Shown piece by piece: positions 33,501 through 42,798 of a stretch of DNA of 64,000 nucleotides (positions within the stretch are counted from its first letter, which is position 1; each line of letters opens with the position of its first letter). The stretch comes from Akanthomyces muscarius (taxonomy: Eukaryota > Ascomycota > Sordariomycetes > Hypocreales > Cordycipitaceae), in contig NC_079242.1 in assembly GCF_028009165.1 (NCBI RefSeq), forward strand, positions 1,178,001 to 1,242,000. The letters run 5' to 3'. The notes beneath the pieces are model-generated. The model made no database searches, was not told the origin of the DNA, and was given only the letters and a program-made list of their open reading frames with translations. Both the position numbers and the translations under genes were made by a program.

Positions 33501-36080
33501 CGCAAAGCAGCCCCAAGCCAGGCAAGCTGTTCTCCAGTCTCTGCGATGGAAACTACGATCCCATAAGCTTCCACCACAAATTTCGAGCCGCTGATATATG
33601 CGGTCAGTGCTGTACCGTCTGGCAATTTGCCTGGGTGAAGGTTAGATATTTCCCGCAGTCGTAGGGCCTGTGGAACTAGACACTCACACATATGCAAATG
33701 GCCCTCTGCGCTCCGGAGAACCTCTTTCACCAGCTGAACCATCACATCCCCTGTCAAAGGCCAAGTCTGACGTATGTATTGAGCACATGTTGCGGCCTGT
33801 GCATCACGACAAGACCCAGTCAGGGTGATAACGCCTTCGAATACTTGATCCGGTCGGCTTGAATACTTTTGTGTCTCGAAAAATTCAAGGATGTCCCAAT
33901 CAAGTTCAAATCTCGCCCTGTAACTATGCGATGGCACCTTCCTACTAATTCTACGATCTGATGGGAGTGATGAAATAATCGTACTTCGGATCACTTGAAT
34001 GGTATTCGGTTCCGTCGGAACAAGGCGGCACTCCCTCAACAGTCGAGTTAGCAGCCATTCGTAAGCCTCAGTACTGGGGATAAACTCCCGGTAGGCAAGA
34101 AGCCGATTATCAAGTACTGTTTCACCATAGGTCTCCTCATCCTCAGTCTGGGTATCGATGTCTTCGGGGTCAAGGCCTTCTAGCTTTTCCTCGAGTGGGA
34201 TCCCTTCGAAGTTATCATTCCTCTCCCAAAGGCTCATGCGTTCTTGTAAGTTCATGCAATTCGAGTTAGTTGTGTTTACTTCGGGATCATCATCCTGCTT
34301 GGAACTGATTTTGGTAAAGGCTGTAACGATCTCGCTAGAAATAAAGACTTGTTAGCATAAAAGTCCAGGACATGAATAGTCGTGATATTCAGGGCAGTGG
34401 GTTTTCTTGACCAGGTTTGTGGCACTCTCGCTTGATTTAGCGAGCCTTAACACATCTAATGGTTCACTCACTGTCTATGTTTATGCACAAAAGTCATAAC
34501 ATCCAGATGCATCGGCGTCGGGGCATCATGCCCAACCTTCAATGCAAAGGCCTGGAGGAGCTCAGGTAGAATCATCGAGGCCCTCATATGAGGCTCCTCC
34601 TTCGCATTCAACGAGGCGATCTTCCTGAATAAGTCATCTGCCAGTGCCCTGATGTAGTCCTCCTCCATCGAGAATGCCGCGCTCGACGCGTCCGAATACT
34701 CAGTTGCCGTGTCGTCAAAATCTTGCCCATCCGGCGCCGGGACAGACTCTGTAGCAGTCTGATAGCCATGCTTCCTCGATTTATCGAACTCGATCGCAGA
34801 CACGGACATATATCCTGAGTCCGTGTATCGCGCAGCCGCTACGGACTGTTTGTTCTGTGGCGTGGTTAGAAGCGTCGTTAGGGTCAAAAGATCGTCCAAC
34901 TCGGCTGGTAAGCCCGCGAGTCGCATCTTTATATCAAGAATTCGTCGGCCAGCTTGGTAATCTGCATTTAGAATTGCGACGACCGGAACGACCCACGCGA
35001 AGCAGCCCCTTGCCATGGCTTGAACTTTTGCTTCAACTTCTTTAGCGGGTTTGCTTTTGCCGAGCTTTAGCTCACCCCGTATGTACATAGTAATGTCGTT
35101 TTCGTGACCGTATTGAGCTTCTAGATCAATCTTCCGGCCATACTGGATATCAATATGCGGGTAGTAGCGGCTAGAGAAACAGATTTTGAGCCGCGTGTTG
35201 TTTCGTACTGCATCTTGCATCAGACCTTCAAAGTACACTACTAGTTCTTCCACTTGAGTAGGAGCGCATTCGTCAAGAGCATCGACAAATATTATCAGCG
35301 GGATTTGGCCGAGCTTCGCCAGTGCGCTTCGTAGCAAATCCTGGAGTACCTTGAGCTTCCACACAGGATTTTGGTGACTCAGAATAGCTCTGTGAACTTC
35401 CTCCAGCGAAGCTTTGTGGTCTGGCTCGTCAAATACCTTGAGGAGAATGGGTAGCACCTTGAGTAGCTGGAATAGGAGAGACCGAAGCATCCCAGGAGCT
35501 GAGCGCTCTAAATTCTCGCCGCGTGCGCTAAAGAAGAAGGATAAAGTTGTCTTCTCTTCATCATCCATCGCTTCTCCACAGGCAAATTTCATAATCGTCG
35601 ACTTGCCAGTACCAGGGCGTCCCCTAAGCCATAGAAGGTCACAGTGTTCGAGTGCTTTTTTTGGATTTAGCCAGTCGATGTATTCAGGGTGTGTTAAAAG
35701 CCATCGGCATGTTGTTGCGTGGTTTTGCTGACAGCTTAAGCGGCGTAGATCAATCTGGCTGAATTTCAAAGAGTTCAAGAGGTTTTGCTGCCGATCTGGA
35801 AGCGGTCTTAGTAAAGCAGTCACAGTTAGTTAAGCTACAGTTTTGCTCACCTAGATCGAAAGAAGGCATCACAGCCACTGGCATCGTTTTGCATGCGTTG
35901 GCAGGCATATATCCAATTGGGTCTGTGTATCAAAATCATGCGGTAGAGTTCACGGAGAGGAGGTGCAAATGTTTCTTTTTTGCACCCTGAGCAGCGCCCC
36001 TGCAAAAACAGGCTGCATCGAGGCAGAAGCCCTTGCAGAATGATTGGTGCATATCGACGCTCAGCTGACGTGTTTGTCAT
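30594..36080 (-). CDS. NLR-like STAND protein: NACHT NTPase with C-terminal nucleoside-phosphorylase module
   Basis: A very large intracellular protein of the fungal NLR-like class, whose members act in non-self recognition and programmed cell death. Exons 36080-35851, 35806-34472, 34334-32974 and 32923-30594 give 1,751 residues; a further frame-neutral intron at 33687-33631 is likely and would leave 1,732. The NACHT-type NTPase has Walker A GRPGTGKST at about 139-147 and Walker B LIIFVDALDEC at about 247-257. A long middle region without a named domain follows, but its segments (EQLAWLGAALRTSP, KAWVDFTRAIQAVTL, FGHNSHFSWVWGD) recur in large Pezizomycotina proteins. From about 1416 a purine/uridine phosphorylase-like module follows (YTVGILCALPKELMAV, LVGIGGGAPSEKNDIRLGDV, CFEMEAAGV, VIRGICDYCD), with a Cys-rich insertion CAACKSRKTCPLTCSH. 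No ankyrin, TPR or WD repeats are visible. The first intron is only 44 bp. Confidence 0.85.
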
Positions 36081-36663
36081 CCTTACTTGGGCCCCTCGCT
36101 GGCGGCTCTCCAGGGGATAGACCGAATAGATACCATTACTTGCTTTTAGACTGTTGTTGAATTTATAACAACAAAAATACGCATCATGTCATGAGAAACA
36201 ATTTAAGCAAGTTTAAGGTCTTTAAGCAAGGCATCATCTAAACTAGCCGCGGATTGCCTTAAAGGGTAGGGCAGACGCCGGGCTTAACACTCGTGGCACA
36301 AAAGCCCACACTGGAAAAAAACTAAAAAAAAAAAGTTTACGATGACTATACACAATAGTATAACACTGTAAGATCAAATCAGTAACCGCGTCTTCCCTCC
36401 ATGCGTTCCATGCGTGTGGGCACTGTGGCGGTGCGAAACCCGTGCACTGTTCGAATCAAATCCGGATCGTTCTCCGCGTCACCAGGGTTGAGCCTTAACA
36501 TAAAAAGGCGTTAAGCGCTGTGGCTTGGTCGGCGGACGGTTTACGGAAAACAGGAATAGCCAGGACTAGATACTGTTAAAACGGCCACATTCCTTTAAGA
36601 TAATACATAAGGTGAGTTGGAGGTTGGGGCGGCCAGCGCAGGTCCATCGCACAGCATCCGTGG
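36081..36663. promoter_or_regulatory. Upstream region of NLR1
   Basis: AT-rich intergenic DNA directly before the NLR1 start, with an A-run near 36318-36335. It should hold the NLR1 promoter. No RNA gene or repeat was recognised. Confidence 0.4.
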
Positions 36664-37041
36664 ATGCTGCTCGACATCGCCGTCTGCATGTTCTGCATGA
36701 GCCTCCTTGCGACTGCTTATGTCGGCTTCGCGATGTGGCTCTTCCGGCTCCTGTGCTTTATCTTCCAACGCAGCACTACGGAGCCAGATATCTTCACTGT
36801 GCTCCGAGTGATAAATTTCGCCCCTACAGTCTTTGTCGGCGTGGCTACATTGGAGTTGGCTGCGTATATATGGTGGTGGCTTCTAGGCTTGCTTGGCCGT
36901 CGACATCGCGACCAATTTTTTGGGTTTCCCGTGTATGGAATCTTGCGTCTCATTTTTAACGCGTATGATGCAGCACTGGATTCCTTGTTCCCGGTACGCA
37001 CAAGGTGGGGGGGGAGGCGAGGTCATGCATCCGTGATTTAG
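36664..37041 (+). CDS. Putative small membrane protein between the NLR genes
   Basis: A 125-residue open frame starting at an ATG with about three hydrophobic segments: residues 1-30 (IAVCMFCMSLLATAYVGFAM), 44-62 (VINFAPTVFVGVATLELA) and 66-76 (YIWWWLLGLLG), followed by a more polar tail. I recognise no family. Its hydrophobic pattern is more organised than expected of a chance frame, and it lies in the shared upstream region of two NLR-like genes, but there is no splice or conservation evidence. It could be a lineage-specific gene, a remnant, or chance. Confidence 0.3.
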   Translation: MLLDIAVCMFCMSLLATAYVGFAMWLFRLLCFIFQRSTTEPDIFTVLRVINFAPTVFVGVATLELAAYIWWWLLGLLGRRHRDQFFGFPVYGILRLIFNAYDAALDSLFPVRTRWGGRRGHASVI

Positions 37042-37837
37042 AAGATTGCAAAGACGCCTCATCTATTTGCAGCCTTTTCAGACACAGTTTCTCTCTTATA
37101 ATGACTGATATCCAGGCATTTCTTATTTAAACGCTATATAATAAATTTCGGTCAACAGAGGACATTTTTCTACATTTTTCTACATTTGACCTTTTGTCGT
37201 GAAACAAATTCACTGCAAGCTCGCCAGGCGCAGCTCCCCAGTCGTCGTGTTACGTGTGCAGCCGTCGAATATGGCGCTCGGAGGACCTATCGTCAGGTTC
37301 TAACACACTGCCTCTAATTTCCTCGTACATTTCCTCTTTAAGAGTTTGGGATTAACTACCGGCCCTGCTTCTTCCGCCTCAGGCTGTATCTGAACGTGGC
37401 AGAGTTCGCAAACAGAACGCATGGATGTTCAGCCTCTTTACTAAAGTAGAATTTTTCGCTAGTATTATCAATTCGAAGAAAATTGAGAAAGTCCTCAATC
37501 ACAGCGGCTGTTGAGGGCACTGAGCAATAAATTCGCTGAGCGCGATGATATAATGAGAGGAACTCAAACGACATAATCGGTACTAGACGAGTCCTGGAAA
37601 GAGCCTGCCTAGATTTAGAGCTACAAGAGCAATAAAAAGCTGAAAAAATAATAAAAATAAGGAACTCAGCAGAAAGAGGATTCCATTTTAGGATGTGTCG
37701 TTGCTGGCTGCTTCCTCGTCGTGGATTATTGCAGCATCACTGACAAGAATAGTTAGAAAAGTTTGCAAAAAAGCAAAAAAAGGCAAAAGAGCAAGAAAGG
37801 CAAAAAAGCCAAAAAAGCCAAAAAAAAAAAAAAAAAA
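37042..37837. other. AT-rich spacer with A-rich low-complexity run
   Basis: Gene-free as far as I can tell. The right end (37757-37838) is an A-rich run with repeated GCCAAAAAA units; read on the minus strand it gives long T-runs directly after the 5S-like sequence. Confidence 0.45.
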
Positions 37838-37957
37838 ACACAACAGCAGGTGTTCGCTGGTCGTCACCGACCGAACTACTAATCTGCCGGTCAGTAGCTT
37901 GACAGCTGCGGAGCAAACGGGAAAAGTCTTCCACTCTTTCGACGATAATTACCCGAT
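37838..37957 (-). pseudogene. 5S rRNA-like sequence, probably decayed copy
   Basis: On the minus strand the 3' two thirds resemble fungal 5S rRNA, including GGTCGGTGACGACCAGCGAA and ATTAGTAGTT, followed by a long T-run. The helix II partners AGTGG and CTACT can still pair. The first 15 or so bases no longer complement the 3' end well, so helix I appears broken. I therefore call it a probable pseudogene; a working rare isotype is possible but less likely. It lies about 280 bp upstream of the NLR2 start, in antisense orientation. Confidence 0.65.
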
Positions 37958-38235
37958 GTTATTCCGAGACGCAAAGCTTCTCGCGTATTGTCATGTTCAG
38001 AGTAGTTGGATCAAGCGGTCAAGTTGAGCTTTGGATTCCATTAAGTGACGGAGCACACATATTTCTGCTGGCTAAACTTGCGGCAGAGCGGCTACAACAC
38101 TCAATTCCCATTATCGCATTAGGAGAAGCAGGACACATTTTCTTTTTGTTTTCGAAAACGCCACATGTCTCGTTTGGACTACGTAACCATTTCTTTGCTC
38201 TGAGGTTATCTCCGCCACTGGCTGTGTTCTGCAAG

Positions 38236-41200
38236 ATGTCGGACCCTGAAAAATATACAGTTGGATGTATCTGCGCCCTGACCACCGAATTCGTCGCTAT
38301 GCAGAGCTTCCTCGACAAGAGACATGACCCGCCAGTTGCAGTAGCACAAGAGGATTACAACAATTACGCGCTGGGAACAATCGGAAACCATAACGTGGTC
38401 GTTGCCGTTTTGCCGCGTGGCGAGTATGGCCTCGTCAATGCCACCTCCGTTGCGAAAGACATTCTACATACGTTTCCCAACATCCGCTTCGGACTAATGG
38501 TGGGAATCGGAGGTGGCGCCCCCGGTCCTTACCATGATATTCGACTTGGCGATGTTGTTGTGAGCAGCCCTGAAAATGGAAGGACTGGAGTCCTACAGTA
38601 TGATTTTGGCAAGACAATCCAGAATAAAAAGTTCCTGCAAACAGGAACCTTAAACAAGCCACCTAAAGTGCTGCTTACAGCTCTCGCCGGGCTCGAGGCG
38701 AGTTATGAGTCCGATGGCCATCAACTTGAGGAAGAGATCGATAAAGTTCTGCAGAAGAGAGTCCGGCTTCAAAAAAAATATTCTCGCCCACCTACCAACA
38801 GCGACAAACTATACAAACCAGATTTTATTCATCATATCTCAGAAGCGGAGTGCCAAGATGCTTGTGGGGAAGACCCGTCAACCCTGGTATCTCGGCATCG
38901 ACGAGATCCTCAGGCCGGTGAAGATGATCTCACAGTCCACTATGGTTTAATTGCATCAGCCAACACACTCATGAAAGATGCTCAAATACGGGATCTACTA
39001 AGGACTGAGAACGATGTGTTATGTTTTGAGATGGAAGCAGCAGGCTTGATGGACAGCTTCCCATGCTTAGTGATACGTGGTATATGTGATTATTCCGACT
39101 CACATAAAAACAAAAAGTGGCAGGGATATGCGGCAATGGCAGCCGCAGCGTACGCAAAAGATCTTCTAAATCAAATCCCGCAGAACAAAGTCGAGCGGGA
39201 AAGGAGGGCTAATGAGGTTTTGAGTGATAGTAAGTGGCCCAACCTATAATAGTGATCTATCGAGATCTATCTGACGTTTCTAGTGCAGAGCAAAGTGGAA
39301 CATCTGCATCATATGGTAGGTAAAATCCAGACTGACCTATGCGCAATGAGGTCTGATAGCCATACTGCCAATATTCAGCAATGGCTTTCAACGATAGACC
39401 CAATGATAAGCATGAACAATGCAAGGAAGAGACGGCATGCTGGAACCGGCAAATGGCTCCTTGATAGTATACCCTTTATTGAGTGGATTCAAGGCTCACG
39501 TCGCCATTTATGGCTTTCCGGCATGCCAGGATGTGGCAAGACAGTCCTTAGCTCTACTATTTTTGACCATATCACCCAGATAAGGAACAGCACGACGCTC
39601 TTCTTCCTCTTCGACTTTCAAGATATGAGGAAGCAGAAGCTAGACGATATGCTGCGCTCTTTGATTTTACAGCTATATTCTCTACGGCCAGAGTCTCATA
39701 TGCATGTCGAGAGTGTATTCAAGTCCCATGATAGCGGAAGACGACAGCCGAGTGCTAGCGCACTATCTGCCTGCTTTAGAGATATGTTACAAGCTTCTAA
39801 AAACATTTCAATTCTGCTAGATGCTCTAGATGAGAGCTCGCAGAGAGGAGACGTTTTGAATTGGATTCATCTCCTTCAGACTCTCCCAAACATTCAATTT
39901 ATAGCAACCAGTCGATTGGAAGCCGAATTCGAGCGCACTATCCCCAACTGGATAGGTGAAGTCAATTGCATTTTTCTGTCAAATGGCCTAGTGAACAACG
40001 ACATTCAATCTTACATTACTCACAGGCTAGACAGCCTAGAGTTCAAGAGGTGGACCAAATCTCCAGATATGCTGTTAGAGATTCAAGAGGCAGTTGCCGG
40101 TAATGCCTGTGGAATGTATGTTTGTTCGGCTACTAAAAACTATTTATCATGTTACATCATATTTAACATTACTAGGTTCAGATGGGTGGCTTGTCAATTA
40201 GACAGCCTTGCGGAGTGCGTAAGTCGTGAAGAACTAGAGCATGCACTTCAATCTCTACCACCAGATCTGCACACGACATATGAGCATATTATCGAGAATA
40301 TACCAGGAAGATATAAAAAGAAGGCAATTCGCCTACTTCAGTTCCTTACCTACACGGGGCGGTCTCTAGCCCTTGAGGAGGCAATCGACATAATAGCGGT
40401 CCGCCATGACGATGGGAATCCTACCACAGGCTACTTCGATACCCGAGATCGATTGCCACATCCCGAAGACATTAAAATGTATGTATCGAGCCTAGCGTCG
40501 CTTTTCCAAGCCTCAAACGGGGAACTTGAATTGCAGCTAGCTCATTTCTCGGTTCAAGAATATCTTGTCAGTCGAAATGTTGCGAGCTCCCAAGACCCAA
40601 GGGCTTGTATAACGGGTATCTGCTTGATCTACCTTGGAAGTATTCCAGATGCAGACGACATTTCGTATTACTCTGCAGGAGACGGCGACTACTACGACGA
40701 TACATTGTTCAAGTATCCATTCGCAACGCGGGCAGCTGAAATTTTGATGGAGAGTGCAAAGCATGCTGAAAAATCTACAATGACTCTAGAAGCCATTGTA
40801 GGCTTCCTCCAGGACGGGTCCAAATTCTTGACCTGGGTCAATCTGCTGGAGCTTGACGAGTGGGAAGAGGAATTCGGCATGGCGATAGCGTCACCGCTTT
40901 CTTTTGCATGCCTTAATGGTCTCGAAGCCACAGCGAGGAGACTAATATTGGATGGTGCGGATATCAATGCGCCAGGAGCTTACCATGGTTCCCCTCTTCG
41001 AGGAGCTGCCTTAAGGGGTGAGGAAGCTATCGTGCAGCTGCTGTTGGACCAAGGTGCGGATGTTAACGCGCAATCCGACAGCCATGGCTCTGCTCTCCTG
41101 GCTGCTTCAAAGAATGGCCACAGGACAGTTGTGCAGCTGCTCCTAACGCATGGTGCCGATGTCAATTCGATGAATAGCTGTTATGGCTCTGCGCTGGCAG

Positions 41201-41490
41201 CTGCGATAGACCAGGGCGATAATGCGACGGCACAGCTCCTACTTGATCACGGCGCGGAGGCTTCTGATATCGCCCTCTATAACGCTTCTTGGTCGGGCAA
41301 CGAAGCGATGGTGCGGCTGCTGCTTGAACATGGTGCAGACGTCAATTCGACTGTTGATCCAGTTGGATCTGTGCTACAGGCCGCTGTCAAGAAGGGACAT
41401 GAGACAATTATCCAGCTTCTACAAGAGCACGGTGCTGAAATGAACATGGGCGACGCGGCGCATTCGCGGCGCCAGCTGCAGAGGCAATGA
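38236..41490 (+). CDS. NLR-like protein: nucleoside phosphorylase module, NACHT, ankyrin repeats
   Basis: A fungal STAND/NLR-like protein of 1,046 residues from exons 38236-39229, 39284-40115 and 40176-41490. Residues about 5-320 form a purine/uridine phosphorylase-like module (EKYTVGCICALTTEFVAMQ, LMVGIGGGAPGPYHDIRLGDV, LCFEMEAAGLMDSFP, VIRGICDYSD), the usual N-terminal effector slot. The NACHT domain has Walker A GMPGCGKT at about 411-418 and Walker B ISILLDALDES. A winged-helix-like segment (FRWVACQLDSL, ALQSLPPDLHTTYEHI) follows, then a helical region with AHFSVQEYLVSR, and about six ankyrin repeats in the last 200 residues (such as EEAIVQLLLDQGADVNAQ). Intron 2 (60 bp) has no stop and keeps frame, so an unspliced reading adds 20 residues inside the conserved NACHT-end motif. 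Start chosen at MSDPEKY; an open frame upstream lacks similarity. Likely role: self/non-self or microbe sensing. Confidence 0.9.
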
Positions 41491-42697
41491 GGTGTCAATC
41501 CAAGGTGGAGATTGCAAGAGGTAACTGGATTGAGGATTTGGGCTATAATTGAACGGGCGGCGCGGGGGGGGCCGCGCTTGTTGGCACAGAAAATAAGCGA
41601 GTCTTTGTTTCTTGCTTCACGCCGACCTATTTGGTGTCGTTGACTCCGGCCTTTATTGTGCCGCCGTCTTTCTCGCTTCTTCTTTCAAGATGTTTTCCTA
41701 TTTTTACATTCACACTTGCTGTAAACTCTCTTGTTCTCTTAGACTTTTCTTCCGGATTCCTTCTGCAACGAAGATAGCTGTCACTGTCTGTTATTTGCTG
41801 CAGTTGTATCACGACTCCTTTGGTGCAGACTATGGCGTATATCGCCCATGCGACTACATGAACAATATCCGCACAACATCTACAATGATCACATGGTCGA
41901 GAGGAAGCAGCTTACAGTTCTATACAACAGCAATATTGTAATTTTTACCTTCTGCTTTAAAGTAAGTACAGACGCTATTTAAAAAATTCTGTCATCTTTG
42001 TTATTTATTTTCATCATCATGCTACTCATTAATTCATTAATTCAGGCCAAGTCTCCTGAGCGCCAACTTTGAGTAGCGACCAAGTTGAGCTGGCACGGCT
42101 CTTCAGTGCGCAGCTACTTTGCGCCTCTGTACCAGCTGTCCAGCTGCCAAGCCAAGCGCTGTAGGGCGCGGTGACAGTGGATACCTATACAGTGGGTATA
42201 TACTGTGCGTAGGCCCGCCCGGCACCGTTTTAGCGCCTGGGACGGGCCTGGTGGGCTCAGGCGACCCCCTGTTTTGCTGTCTGGGCCAAGCACCAAGCAC
42301 CAAAGCGCCGCCCTCACTATTTCCGCGCGCCCCAGGTCCAAGCCAAATTCTGTCCTCACCCCATCATTCCATCCGTCACCAAGGCCTCTCCCTCCTTCTT
42401 TCTTTCTTCCATTCGTTTCATTCTTCGACTGCTGCTTTGCTGCGCGGATACTTGCATTCTGTTCGCTTTCATTTCATACACACGCCTAGGTTCCAGCCCT
42501 CCCATCTGTATATTCGGCTCTTTAATCTTACGGCCCCTCGGCGCCGCGCTTCCACGACTGGCTTCTTTTCATTCCAGCTCCACAGTTGCCTCTTCGGTTT
42601 CAAATATTATTTTGTCTTGGCTTACAACGACTCACGCCATCTTTCAGCGCTGATTTCTGCTTCTGAGATGAGATAGGGCGGGGCCTGGAGAAAGATT
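41491..42697. promoter_or_regulatory. Spacer and promoter region before the MFS transporter
   Basis: About 1.2 kb. The left part is the NLR2 3' flank and is AT-rich around 41930-42050. The right part (42330-42640) is strongly C/T-rich and looks like a fungal leader or core promoter. A 109-codon frame at 41612-41941 has no recognisable features and is not called. Confidence 0.45.
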
Positions 42698-42704
42698 TAT
42701 AAAA
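42698..42704 (+). promoter_or_regulatory. TATA-like element before the MFS transporter
   Basis: TATAAAA about 100 bp upstream of the ATG at 42799. If it is functional, the C/T-rich stretch further upstream is promoter rather than leader. Confidence 0.4.
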
Positions 42705-42798
42705 CGCTTACGACTTCGGAACGTTGATTCACCCACTCCTCTCACTGGCTGAGATTGACACCTGTTTTTACTTCCCTGGCTTTATTCAGTAAATCGTC

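Noticed and set aside
36430..36470. TTCGAATC-type sequence suggesting a tRNA T-arm
   Set aside because: No matching acceptor stem, D-arm or anticodon arm could be placed around it. Similar short matches elsewhere lie inside coding exons.
37356..37574. 72-codon minus-strand frame upstream of NLR2
   Set aside because: No motif or hydrophobic pattern; AT-rich surroundings make such frames likely by chance.
35850..38000. A transposon or RIP-mutated repeat between the NLR genes
   Set aside because: The DNA is AT-rich, but I found no transposase remnant, terminal repeats or target-site duplication.
41612..41941. 109-codon plus-strand frame after NLR2
   Set aside because: No recognisable features; it lies in a probable 3' flank.
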